Positions 16,437 to 23,416 of a stretch of DNA of 40,799 nucleotides are shown piece after piece. The notes beneath the pieces are model-generated. The model searched no databases, was not told the DNA's origin, and saw only the letters and a list, made by a program, of their open reading frames with translations. How positions within the stretch are numbered: position 1 is the first letter of the stretch; each line of letters starts with the position of its first letter. The position numbers and the translations under genes were made by a program. Source of the stretch: Muribaculaceae bacterium (GTDB lineage Bacteria > Bacteroidota > Bacteroidia > Bacteroidales > Muribaculaceae); the NCBI GenBank assembly GCA_029060725.1, contig JAIDTL010000122.1:1-40799 (forward strand), read 5' to 3'.

Positions 16437-16467
16437 TTTGTCAATTCAAAAATAAGTATTAACTTTG
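16437..16467 (+). promoter_or_regulatory. Bacteroidetes-type promoter for the small lipoprotein gene
   Basis: TTTG (16437-16440), 19 bases, TAACTTTG (16460-16467). This is a full consensus match, and the leader to ATG 16518 is about 45 bases. Confidence 0.88.
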
Positions 16468-16517
16468 CACCGTTTTTGAAAGCAAAACATGTTTTATTAT
16501 TTTAAATTTATAAGAAA

Positions 16518-16718
16518 ATGAAGAAAATCGTTCTCGCTCTCGCTGTTGTATTCAGCGTAGCACTCGTATCTTGCGGCAACAAGCAGGCAGCCGCTGAAGA
16601 CTCTGCAGTTGTAGAAGAAGTAGCAGTTGTAGAAGACACTGTAGCAGTTAATGACTCAACAGTTGACACTGTTGTTGCAGTTGCAGCTGAAGTTGCAGAA
16701 GCTCCCGTTGCTGAGTAA
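16518..16718 (+). CDS. Small Ala/Val/Glu-rich lipoprotein
   Basis: 66 residues. Signal peptide MKKIVLALAVVFSVALVSCG has a lipobox (V-A-L-V-S-C, Cys at about 19), so the mature part of about 48 residues is lipid anchored. The mature sequence is almost only Ala, Val, Glu, Asp and Thr, with near repeats (E-E-V-A-V-V-E-D-T-V-A-V). It has a strong promoter of its own and a short independent transcription unit, which suggests high expression. Similar tiny acidic lipoproteins are frequent in Bacteroidales and have no assigned role. Confidence 0.85.
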   Translation: MKKIVLALAVVFSVALVSCGNKQAAAEDSAVVEEVAVVEDTVAVNDSTVDTVVAVAAEVAEAPVAE

Positions 16719-16770
16719 TCAACAGAGAAGCTGAGTACGTATCTCAATAGATGAGACACGTCGAAAAGAC

Positions 16771-16837
16771 AATCGGTGCATTCCCAATGGGGGGTTTGCA
16801 CCGATTCCTTTTATGGGCATAAAAGGAATCGGTGCAA
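16771..16837 (+). promoter_or_regulatory. Three-arm inverted repeat (alternative hairpins) after the lipoprotein gene
   Basis: Arm 1 AATCGGTGCA (16771-16780) can pair with arm 2 (16797-16806), and is followed by CCTTTTAT, which looks terminator-like. Arm 2 extended (16796-16814) pairs perfectly over 19 bp with arm 3 (16819-16837) around the loop GGGC. The two pairings exclude each other. The element lies between the lipoprotein gene and the HAD gene. It may simply be a terminator with a duplicated arm. Confidence 0.6.
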
Positions 16838-16869
16838 GTATGAAGTATAAAGTATTTAGTATTTGAAAT

Positions 16870-17535
16870 ATGATTGATTGGATATATAAGATACAAAATG
16901 TGATATTTGATCTTGGAGGCGTAGTGATCGACCTTGACAGGGACAGGGCTGTAAGAGCTCTTGAGAAACTTGGGCTTGAAGATGCAGACTCGATGCTTGG
17001 ATTATATGGACAGAAAGAGCCATTCTTCGGTCTTGAGACCGGAGAACGTCCTGCCGGTGAATTTTTCGACATCATGCGCTCCAAAATGAATCCGGGAGTG
17101 ACAGATGCGCAGATAACAGAAGCCTTCAATCAATTTCTCGTGGAGCTTCCTGCAAAACGACTTGAGATGCTGCGCAGGATGCGGATGGCAGGCTATCGCA
17201 TCTTTATGCTCAGCAATACAAATCCAGTGATGTATCACACATGGATCGACCGGGCTTTCCGTCAGGAAGGAGGATCAGTGAATGATTATTTTGATGGCAT
17301 AGTTGTATCGTTTCAGGAACTGACATGCAAGCCTGACGTCAATATATTCAAGAATCTGATGCGCCGCTATGGTCTCAACCCTACAGAAACATTGATGCTT
17401 GATGATTCCGACAAGAACTGCAGGGCAGCTGCAGAGGCAGGGGCACACGCTTTCAAGATTGGGAAGAGTGCCGATGATGACATGATGGCGATCTGCGAGG
17501 CTCTGCTTGAAGCAAAGGGTTGTGGAGTTGTTTAG
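16870..17535 (+). CDS. HAD-superfamily phosphatase (YihX-like, subfamily IA)
   Basis: 221 residues. Motif I N-V-I-F-D-L-G-G-V-V-I-D-L-D (nucleophile Asp at about 14; the usual second Asp is Gly, as in YihX-like members). Motif II L-S-N-T-N (about 116). The cap segment carries phosphatase-like F-x-x-L-x-x-G. Motif III Lys is in C-K-P-D and motif IV is M-L-D-D-S-D-K-N. This fits a soluble sugar-phosphate or nucleotide phosphatase, e.g. the glucose-1-phosphatase YihX, but the substrate cannot be told. It ends within a tandem repeat, and ribF follows. Start ATG 16870 gives the normal short lead before motif I. Confidence 0.9.
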   Translation: MIDWIYKIQNVIFDLGGVVIDLDRDRAVRALEKLGLEDADSMLGLYGQKEPFFGLETGERPAGEFFDIMRSKMNPGVTDAQITEAFNQFLVELPAKRLEMLRRMRMAGYRIFMLSNTNPVMYHTWIDRAFRQEGGSVNDYFDGIVVSFQELTCKPDVNIFKNLMRRYGLNPTETLMLDDSDKNCRAAAEAGAHAFKIGKSADDDMMAICEALLEAKGCGVV

Positions 17536-17594
17536 TTTTGGAGTTGTGGAGTTGTTTAGTTGTGGAGTTGTTTAGTTGTGGAGTTGTTTAGATG
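17523..17594. repeat. 16-base minisatellite between the HAD gene and ribF
   Basis: The unit TGGAGTTGTTTAGTTG occurs at 17523, 17547, 17563 and 17579 with few changes, plus a half-unit at 17539. The first copy contains the stop of the HAD gene (17533-17535), and the last ends 8 bases before ribF. Confidence 0.9.
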
Positions 17595-17601
17595 TGAAGA
17601 G

Positions 17602-18513
17602 ATGAGAAAGGCGGTGACTATAGGGACATTTGATGGAGTGCACAGGGGGCATAGACTTGTGCTTGACACCTTGAAGAATGAGGCTGCAAAAAGAGGATTG
17701 CAACCGGTAGCAATCACGTTTGACCGCCATCCTTTGGAGCTGGTAGCCCCGGAGCGAGCCCCGGGGAATCTAATGAGCCCTGAGCGTAAAGCAGAGAATA
17801 TAAGGCGCGAAGGAGTGCAACCTCTTGTGCTTCCTTTTACAGAACAACTACGCAGCATGCGTGCATTTGAATGGCTTGACTATATCCACCGCAAATATGA
17901 CGTGGACCTGCTCGTGGCAGGCTACGACAATACTTTCGGAAGCGACGGCTTAGATATGAGCATAGCCGATTATAAGGCCATGGGAGATGCAATCGGAATT
18001 GAAGTGATCTCCGCACCCGAAGAAGAGGGTGTGAGCAGCAGCGCAGTCCGGAAGGCCGTCAAGTCAGGTGAAATTGAGAAAGCGATACAGTTATTGGGGC
18101 ATTTTCCGGAAATAGAAGGGAAGGTATTGCCGGGATTCCATGTAGGGAGTGAAATAGGGTTTCCCACAGCCAATCTTCAGGTAGGACAAACGATAGCTCT
18201 CCCTGCAACCGGGGTATATGCGACATTGGCTTACGTGGATGATTCCGACAAAAGAGTACCAGCTATGGTAAATATAGGGTTTAGGCCAACGTTTAAGGGA
18301 ACTGAGAGGGAATCTAATCAACTTACTGTAGAAGCTCATCTCATCGGCACTGAAGAGGGAGAAATGTATGGTAAGAAAATAAGGTTGGAGTTTGTGGGAA
18401 GACTGCGAGACGAGCAGAAATTTGGATCGATTGAGGAGCTGAAGAGTCAGCTTGAAAAAGACAGAGAAGCGACTTTGGCAAAAGCGCATAGTGCCAGAGG
18501 ACACATTCAATAG
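17602..18513 (+). CDS. ribF: Bifunctional riboflavin kinase/FAD synthetase
   Basis: 303 residues from ATG 17602; an earlier in-frame ATG at 17560 lies inside the minisatellite and is unlikely. The FAD synthetase domain has T-I-G-T-F-D-G-V-H-R-G-H (nucleotide-binding, about 6-17) and S-S-S-A-V-R-K-A-V (about 145-153). The riboflavin-kinase domain has E-G-K-V-L-P-G ... G-F-P-T-A-N-L (about 175-195) and V-N-I-G-F-R-P-T-F. All key motifs are present at normal length. The enzyme makes FMN and then FAD in the cytoplasm. The gene ends about 50 bases before a bidirectional terminator. Confidence 0.95.
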   Translation: MRKAVTIGTFDGVHRGHRLVLDTLKNEAAKRGLQPVAITFDRHPLELVAPERAPGNLMSPERKAENIRREGVQPLVLPFTEQLRSMRAFEWLDYIHRKYDVDLLVAGYDNTFGSDGLDMSIADYKAMGDAIGIEVISAPEEEGVSSSAVRKAVKSGEIEKAIQLLGHFPEIEGKVLPGFHVGSEIGFPTANLQVGQTIALPATGVYATLAYVDDSDKRVPAMVNIGFRPTFKGTERESNQLTVEAHLIGTEEGEMYGKKIRLEFVGRLRDEQKFGSIEELKSQLEKDREATLAKAHSARGHIQ

Positions 18514-18563
18514 AAGCCATCGACTTCTTTGTATGCATTGAATAATTGCAGACGTCATCATAC

Positions 18564-18601
18564 AAAAAAGGCTGGAATTATAGAGTATTCCAGCCTTTTT
18601 T
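18564..18601. terminator. Bidirectional terminator between ribF and secG
   Basis: A perfect 15-bp inverted repeat (18564-18578 with 18587-18601), with A6 on the left arm and T6 on the right arm. It serves ribF on the plus strand and the secG-ending operon on the minus strand. Confidence 0.92.
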
Positions 18602-18646
18602 GAGTCCAGTCACATAAAGACAAGACCTTAATCTTCGAGAGTAATA

Positions 18647-19003
18647 TCACTGTGCGGGAGTCTCGGCTGCCGGAGTTTCTGCTGCAGCAGGAGCTGCGGT
18701 AGTGGCAGGTGCAGTAGTTGGAGCCGGAGCCGGGGCTGTAGTGGCAGCGGGAGCAGGAGCCATACCGGAACGAGTGACCGGAGTCTTGATTGCGAATGAA
18801 GCGCAGATGCTGATCACGCAAATGAAGATCGCGAGGCTCCAAGTAGCCTTTTCAATAAAGTCAGTAGTCTTGCGATAGCCCATATATTGGTTGCCTTGGC
18901 TATAATCAGAGGCGAGACCACCTCCTTTAGACTTCTGAATGAGAACAGCGCCGATAAGAAGAAGCGCAGCGATCACGATAAGAATGCTGAGAAAAATGTA
19001 CAT
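18647..19003 (-). CDS. secG: Preprotein translocase subunit SecG
   Basis: 118 residues from ATG 19003 (MYIFLSILIVIAALLLIGAV). Two membrane helices (about 2-20 and 51-73) flank the loop I-Q-K-S-K-G-G-G-L-A-S, a SecG signature. The tail (about 80-118) is Ala/Pro/Thr-rich low complexity, as in many Bacteroidetes SecG proteins. SecG is the accessory subunit of the SecYEG channel in the inner membrane. It is last in the operon that begins with the FKBP gene. Confidence 0.9.
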   Translation of the reverse strand: MYIFLSILIVIAALLLIGAVLIQKSKGGGLASDYSQGNQYMGYRKTTDFIEKATWSLAIFICVISICASFAIKTPVTRSGMAPAPAATTAPAPAPTTAPATTAAPAAAETPAAETPAQ

Positions 19004-19070
19004 ATTATAATGTTTGTTTAATTGCATACGAGTCTTTTGAGACCCTCCGCATTGATTTATAAATACACGT

Positions 19071-19745
19071 TTATAACGACTCCAGAGAAATTACTTTCTT
19101 AAGGAATCGTATTTGGTCTGCAAAGTAAATACTTTTTTCTGGATTATTCAAACTTATTTGGGAAATAATTTCCAAAGCACGCTTATAATTGCCATTTTTT
19201 ATCATAATTTTGGCAAAACTCTCCGTCAAAGATGGTTTTTCTTCTTCTTTTAGACTCTTTTTGGGTTTAATTCTTGGAGCCGGCTGTTGGCTGAGAAAAG
19301 CATCAATCGCACCAAGAGTGTCGTCTGCAGTGAGCAGAGACGGAGTGCCTGATTCGGCTTCTTCCTTTTCAAGAATAGAGGCATAGTCAATGGCAGGAGG
19401 GGTGACGGGTATATGCTCCTCAGCCTCTTCCATTATTTCCATTTTGGATCCGAATTTCTCGAGGAAAGAATCAATGGTATCGGCTGTGGTAAGAACCGGG
19501 CGTGAAGAAATGCCGTAGAAATCTTGGAAATCTTCGGAGGCTTCACCCAAAATAGACTTAAGAGCATCCGGATCTCCCACATTAGCAGCGATCCTACGGC
19601 GATGCCTACGCAAAAGCTCAGGATCTCGCTCATAAGCAAGAGCCTCAATGTCAGGAATGATATAGTAAGGGAAAAATCCTGACTTATTGTCTTCTCCGGA
19701 TTTATTTTGATCGGATTTCGTCTTCAGCACAATATTGTCGGTCAT
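19071..19745 (-). CDS. Hypothetical protein between lptE and secG, TPR-like C-terminus
   Basis: 224 residues, no signal peptide, charged. I do not recognise a defined family, but a protein of this type sits between lptE and secG in many Bacteroidales as I recall. The last 45 residues (S-F-A-K-I-M-I-K-N-G-N-Y-K-R-A-L-E-I-I) look like one TPR unit. The middle is low-complexity Glu/Ser/Pro. Start ATG 19745 lies 13 bases after lptE, so it is co-transcribed. Confidence 0.7.
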   Translation of the reverse strand: MTDNIVLKTKSDQNKSGEDNKSGFFPYYIIPDIEALAYERDPELLRRHRRRIAANVGDPDALKSILGEASEDFQDFYGISSRPVLTTADTIDSFLEKFGSKMEIMEEAEEHIPVTPPAIDYASILEKEEAESGTPSLLTADDTLGAIDAFLSQQPAPRIKPKKSLKEEEKPSLTESFAKIMIKNGNYKRALEIISQISLNNPEKSIYFADQIRFLKKVISLESL

Positions 19746-19758
19746 AATCTAATTTTTT

Positions 19759-20274
19759 TTACCAGTTGCCGAGCGTAGCATTGAAAATGAGTTCTACCAA
19801 TTCATCACAAATTTCTTCACATAGACCATCTTGGACATCATTGAGCATAAGCGAACTATCAAACTGTCGATATGCAGAAAAAGTCTGGTCAACATCGTTG
19901 GCAGAATTTATATGGTCGGTATACTTAACTTTCACTGTGATGGTAAGTCTGGTCTCAGTAGCGTATGCATCCGTGCCGACCGCTTGTGGAGAGAGTGAAT
20001 AGCCGGTGATTTCACCGCTCATCTCAAGATCGGAAGTGCCGCTCACCTCTTGCAGGCGTGTCTGCCTCGTAATAGTATTAAGAAGTTTATTCTCAAATGT
20101 CTGTTGCAGAGGAGCGTAGACTAACGCTGCGCGTATCGGGAACTCTGACACATGTATAGTCTTATAAATGTCGTAGTTAAGGGCCGAACCGTTAAACTTA
20201 TAGCTTATAGTGCATCCTGCCAGCAGTATAAGTGTCGACACAGCAATGGAAATATGTGAAAGAATACGTTTCAT
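19759..20274 (-). CDS. lptE: LPS assembly lipoprotein LptE
   Basis: 171 residues from ATG 20274 (MKRILSHISIAVSTLILL), with the lipobox L-L-A-G-C-T (Cys at about 21). The mature protein shows I-S-Y-K-F-N-G-S-A-L-N-Y and a C-terminal helix, as in the Bacteroidetes LptE family. In E. coli LptE plugs the LptD pore that delivers LPS to the outer surface; here the same role is inferred. The gene follows the sigma-54 activator by 14 bases. The operon arrangement activator-lptE-TPR-secG is a Bacteroidetes signature. Confidence 0.85.
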   Translation of the reverse strand: MKRILSHISIAVSTLILLAGCTISYKFNGSALNYDIYKTIHVSEFPIRAALVYAPLQQTFENKLLNTITRQTRLQEVSGTSDLEMSGEITGYSLSPQAVGTDAYATETRLTITVKVKYTDHINSANDVDQTFSAYRQFDSSLMLNDVQDGLCEEICDELVELIFNATLGNW

Positions 20275-20288
20275 GTAGAATAATGTGA

Positions 20289-21455
20289 TCAAGAAATGCC
20301 GAGATCTTGCATTTTTCGATATAGTGTCCTAAGTGATATCTGAAGTTCTTCTGCCGCCTGCTTCTTATTGCCATTATGCCGGGCAAGTGACTCTTCAATC
20401 ACCTTCTTTTCCGAAAGATCGAGTGGATTATTGGCAAAGTGATCAGAGACATGCTCAGGAGCCATAAGTGCGCGTACATCCGTATACGAAGATGACGAGA
20501 CATCTCCAGACTTATCATTGATCACTTTTTTCAGATTCTCAATTTCTTCGCGCATCGAGAAAAGCATCTGAAATATCATCTTTCTTTCCAATTCTGAAGA
20601 ATCATCTGAAGGGGCTATCATAGGTGTCGACATCGAATCATGATTGATTGGGAGCGACTCAAGCAACTGACGGCGAGAGATTTCCTCGCCAGCCTCAAAC
20701 AGAGCAAGCTGATCAATGACATTCTTGAGCTGACGGACATTACCGGGCCAATTGTAAAGCATAAGGGCTCGTTTTGCCTCATCGCTGAAGGAGATAGGCT
20801 TGGTCATGTATTTCTCAGCAAAATCAGCCGCAAACTTACGCGCAAGCAAGACTATGTCTTCTCCTCTTTCATTCAGAGGAGGGACATTGATGACGACTGT
20901 AGAGAGTCGATAGTAAAGGTCTTCCCTAAATCTACCTTCCGCAACGGCTTTTATCAAATCGACATTTGTCGCAGCCACGACTCGGATATCGGTGGTCTGC
21001 ACGACACTGCTGCCTACTTTCAGGAATTCGCCGGTCTCAAGCACACGTAGAAGGCGAGCTTGCGTTGTCAGTGGGAGTTCGGCAACCTCATCGAGGAATA
21101 TAGTCCCTCCATCAGCCTCCTCGAAATATCCCTTTCGCGCTGAGACAGCACCGGTGAACGATCCTTTCTCATGCCCGAACAGCTCGCTATCGATTGTGCC
21201 TTCAGGAATCGCCCCACAATTGACAGCTATATATTTTTTATGTTTCCTTGCGCCAAACTGATGAATGATCTTGGGGAAGAATTCCTTGCCGGAACCTGAT
21301 GGTCCTGTCACCAGTACAGACAAATCAATAGGGGCGACTGTCACCGCTCTTTTGATAGCCTCAATGAGAGCAGGAGAATCGCCAATAATCGAAAGTCTTT
21401 GCTTGACCCGGAGAATCTCTTCGGAAATTTCTGTCTTAACGGGCATTTGGATCAT
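20289..21455 (-). CDS. Sigma-54-dependent transcriptional activator (AAA+ and Fis-type HTH), no receiver domain
   Basis: 388 residues. AAA+ domain: Walker A G-P-S-G-S-G-K-E (about 51-58), the sigma-54 loop G-S-F-T-G-A (about 98-103, GSFTGA instead of GAFTGA), Walker B G-G-T-I-F-L-D-E (about 116-123), and R-F-R-E-D-L-Y-Y-R-L. A C-terminal Fis-type helix-turn-helix (A-R-H-N-G-N-K-K-Q-A-A-E-E-L-Q-I-S-L-R-T-L-Y-R-K). No N-terminal receiver, so activation is by other means, or constitutive. Its ATG shares a base with the stop of the FKBP gene (TGATG), which indicates translational coupling. It likely drives sigma-54 promoters; targets are unknown. Confidence 0.88.
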   Translation of the reverse strand: MIQMPVKTEISEEILRVKQRLSIIGDSPALIEAIKRAVTVAPIDLSVLVTGPSGSGKEFFPKIIHQFGARKHKKYIAVNCGAIPEGTIDSELFGHEKGSFTGAVSARKGYFEEADGGTIFLDEVAELPLTTQARLLRVLETGEFLKVGSSVVQTTDIRVVAATNVDLIKAVAEGRFREDLYYRLSTVVINVPPLNERGEDIVLLARKFAADFAEKYMTKPISFSDEAKRALMLYNWPGNVRQLKNVIDQLALFEAGEEISRRQLLESLPINHDSMSTPMIAPSDDSSELERKMIFQMLFSMREEIENLKKVINDKSGDVSSSSYTDVRALMAPEHVSDHFANNPLDLSEKKVIEESLARHNGNKKQAAEELQISLRTLYRKMQDLGIS

Positions 21456-22054
21456 CAATGACAGTTACACCCTTCGCCACACCCACAGGCTCCATTATCA
21501 CTATCTTTGTCGGCGCAACCACAGCCGTCGCCGCAATCGCCATGATGAGAGCATCCGCATCCACAAGAATGTTTTGGATGGAGTTCTTCTTCAGTAGCAT
21601 CGCGCACCTCTATGATCTCGCCATCAAAATCGACTGTTTTTCCTGCGAAAGGATGGTTGAAATCCATTTCCACAATTTCAGGTGTGACTTTCACGACTCT
21701 GCCACTTACGATTTCACCTGTATTGGTCATCATATCAAGGACTATACCTTCCTTAACATCGACAGCCATCTTACCATCACGCATAAATGCGTCGACAGGC
21801 ACTTGCTGAATCCACTCCTCGTTGCGAGGTCCAAATGCCACCTCCGGAGGAAGGGTCACAGAAAAGCGATCCCCCTTGCCGAGACCCTTTATAGTAGCGA
21901 GCAGCCCCGGGATAACTTCATTACTTACGCCATATACCATCACATCGGGAGCGGATGGCTTAGCTTCAAAAAGTATTTCGCCAGAATCAGCATCTTTTAC
22001 TGTATATGCAAAGGCAACAAATTTGCCATCATCAATTATTTCTTTATTTTCCAT
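21455..22054 (-). CDS. slyD: SlyD-like FKBP peptidyl-prolyl isomerase with Cys/His-rich metal-binding tail
   Basis: 199 residues. The FKBP part has L-P-P-E-V-A-F-G-P-R-N and an insert-in-flap region as in SlyD, followed by D-F-N-H-P-F-A-G-K. The tail (about 160-199) holds repeated C-G-C-G, H-H-G-D-C-G-D-G-C-G-C and G-C-N-C-H, as in the nickel-binding tail of SlyD. The protein is a cytoplasmic proline isomerase/chaperone that may also handle nickel or zinc. It is first in the five-gene envelope operon. Confidence 0.92.
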   Translation of the reverse strand: MENKEIIDDGKFVAFAYTVKDADSGEILFEAKPSAPDVMVYGVSNEVIPGLLATIKGLGKGDRFSVTLPPEVAFGPRNEEWIQQVPVDAFMRDGKMAVDVKEGIVLDMMTNTGEIVSGRVVKVTPEIVEMDFNHPFAGKTVDFDGEIIEVRDATEEELHPKHSCGCGCSHHGDCGDGCGCADKDSDNGACGCGEGCNCH

Positions 22055-22070
22055 ATCAATTCAATTCAAA

Positions 22071-22100
22071 ATGCATAATGCACAATGCACAATGCTTAAT
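22071..22100. repeat. AT-rich short tandem repeat before the FKBP gene
   Basis: Degenerate 8-9 base units of ATAATGCAC type immediately upstream of the FKBP ATG. Confidence 0.65.
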
Positions 22101-22171
22101 TATTATTTCTACTATTATAACGCGTATAGGGCATTATATGATTTATAAGAAGGATAAGTTTTAATACCGTG

Positions 22172-23356
22172 CTAATCTGCAGGAATTTCATCGACCACTT
22201 CTTCCGCGGGAATATCATCAGGATCTTCCTCTGCCGGCAAGTCATCAAGGTCTTCCTCTGCGGGCAAATCTGCAGTATCTTCTTCTACTTCCTCTTCTTC
22301 AGAGACAGAGTCTTCTTCCTCATCGTCAGCGTCTTCAGGATGCTTGAGTTCGTATTGCTGATGTATCTGCCTGACATCGAAGTAGAATCCTTTCTGAACC
22401 TTATCGCGGAGTCGACGAGCAGTCTCTTCTTCCGGCTCCACCATAAGATAATCGAATCCGGGCTCGATAAATTCTGCATCTACTGCATGATACCCCATCA
22501 GCTGCACCATATCATATTCATGGGCAGGATAGATGACAAACCATGCGTTTTCTTCGCTCTCCCCTGTTCCCGTGCTCTTGATAGCACCCAACAGATGCTC
22601 CAACCGATATTCCCAAATCTTAGCGCTCATATCTTTTCGACGCTCCTTCAGCACATGAACGAGAAACGACATCTGCCTCAGATCGAAAGGATTGTCAAGC
22701 AGAGTCAGTTCAGCATATTTGCGGATGGTATCTATCTCCTCCTTAGTGTGAGAAGTCTTATTGCGGTAGGCATCGGTCACACTTGAATAAGGGGATTCCC
22801 TATATGGGTCGTAGTCTTCCTGGAACATATATCCGAGATAAAGATGACGAAATTCTTCGGCATTCATAGTCGTGTCATTACGATTGAATTTCTTCATCAA
22901 TTTAGGGAAATACATCGGATTTGAGGGATCGAGAGTGGCTACTCGAATGGCTTCCAGGTCGGGACGCTCTACGGTGACCTGCCGCTTGGAAGTCTTTTTT
23001 TTCGGTTTCACTTCTGGGCTTGTAGACTCCGGATTGACATCGGCAGCCGTCAGCGCCCAATTTGCGCCACGAGATGAAGAAGAAGAACGACGACGAGTAG
23101 AAGTCCGCTTCCTACTCTTAGTGGTTTTCTTTTTTGAAGTAGACTTAGCGGAGGCAGATGTAGTCTTTTTTTTCGTGGTAGTTGTCGTTTTTGCTTTTGC
23201 ACGTCTCTTTTTTGCGGCATCAGCCTCGGTGGGGAAAGCCACCGAAATCATCAGCACCATTATCAACGACCACAATACAGCACGGCACGCCCCCCACTTG
23301 GAGGGGAGCTGCTGAAAAATCTTACATTTATTTAGTTTATACTTCAAATCTGTCAT
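22172..23356 (-). CDS. DUF4919 domain-containing protein with basic linker and acidic repeat tail
   Basis: 394 residues. A membrane or signal segment (A-V-L-W-S-L-I-M-V-L-M-I-S-V, about 26-40) is followed by a Lys/Arg/Thr/Ser-rich stretch (about 48-98). The DUF4919 core (about 135-335) has P-M-Y-F-P-K-L-M-K-K-F-N, H-L-Y-L-G-Y-M-F-Q-E-D-Y and a late F-Y-F-D-V. The tail is acidic with P-A-E-E-D repeats (about 365-394). DUF4919 proteins are periplasmic or secreted in Bacteroidetes, function unknown. The basic stretch and acidic tail are unusual and could bind nucleic acid or cations. It follows the HDIG gene at 60 bases. Confidence 0.8.
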   Translation of the reverse strand: MTDLKYKLNKCKIFQQLPSKWGACRAVLWSLIMVLMISVAFPTEADAAKKRRAKAKTTTTTKKKTTSASAKSTSKKKTTKSRKRTSTRRRSSSSSRGANWALTAADVNPESTSPEVKPKKKTSKRQVTVERPDLEAIRVATLDPSNPMYFPKLMKKFNRNDTTMNAEEFRHLYLGYMFQEDYDPYRESPYSSVTDAYRNKTSHTKEEIDTIRKYAELTLLDNPFDLRQMSFLVHVLKERRKDMSAKIWEYRLEHLLGAIKSTGTGESEENAWFVIYPAHEYDMVQLMGYHAVDAEFIEPGFDYLMVEPEEETARRLRDKVQKGFYFDVRQIHQQYELKHPEDADDEEEDSVSEEEEVEEDTADLPAEEDLDDLPAEEDPDDIPAEEVVDEIPAD

Positions 23357-23416
23357 ATCTTCCGTCGGGGGTATGGCAAGAAAACCCCATAAATATAAAC
23401 GAGATTTTAATGATAT

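Noticed and set aside
16751..16822. 23-codon plus-strand ORF over the hairpin after the lipoprotein gene
   Set aside because: No start context or conservation can be shown, and the arms explain the sequence better as RNA structure.
17560..17601. Earlier ribF start at 17560
   Set aside because: It lies inside the minisatellite and adds residues unlike the family; ATG 17602 begins just before the T-I-G-T-F-D-G-V-H motif.
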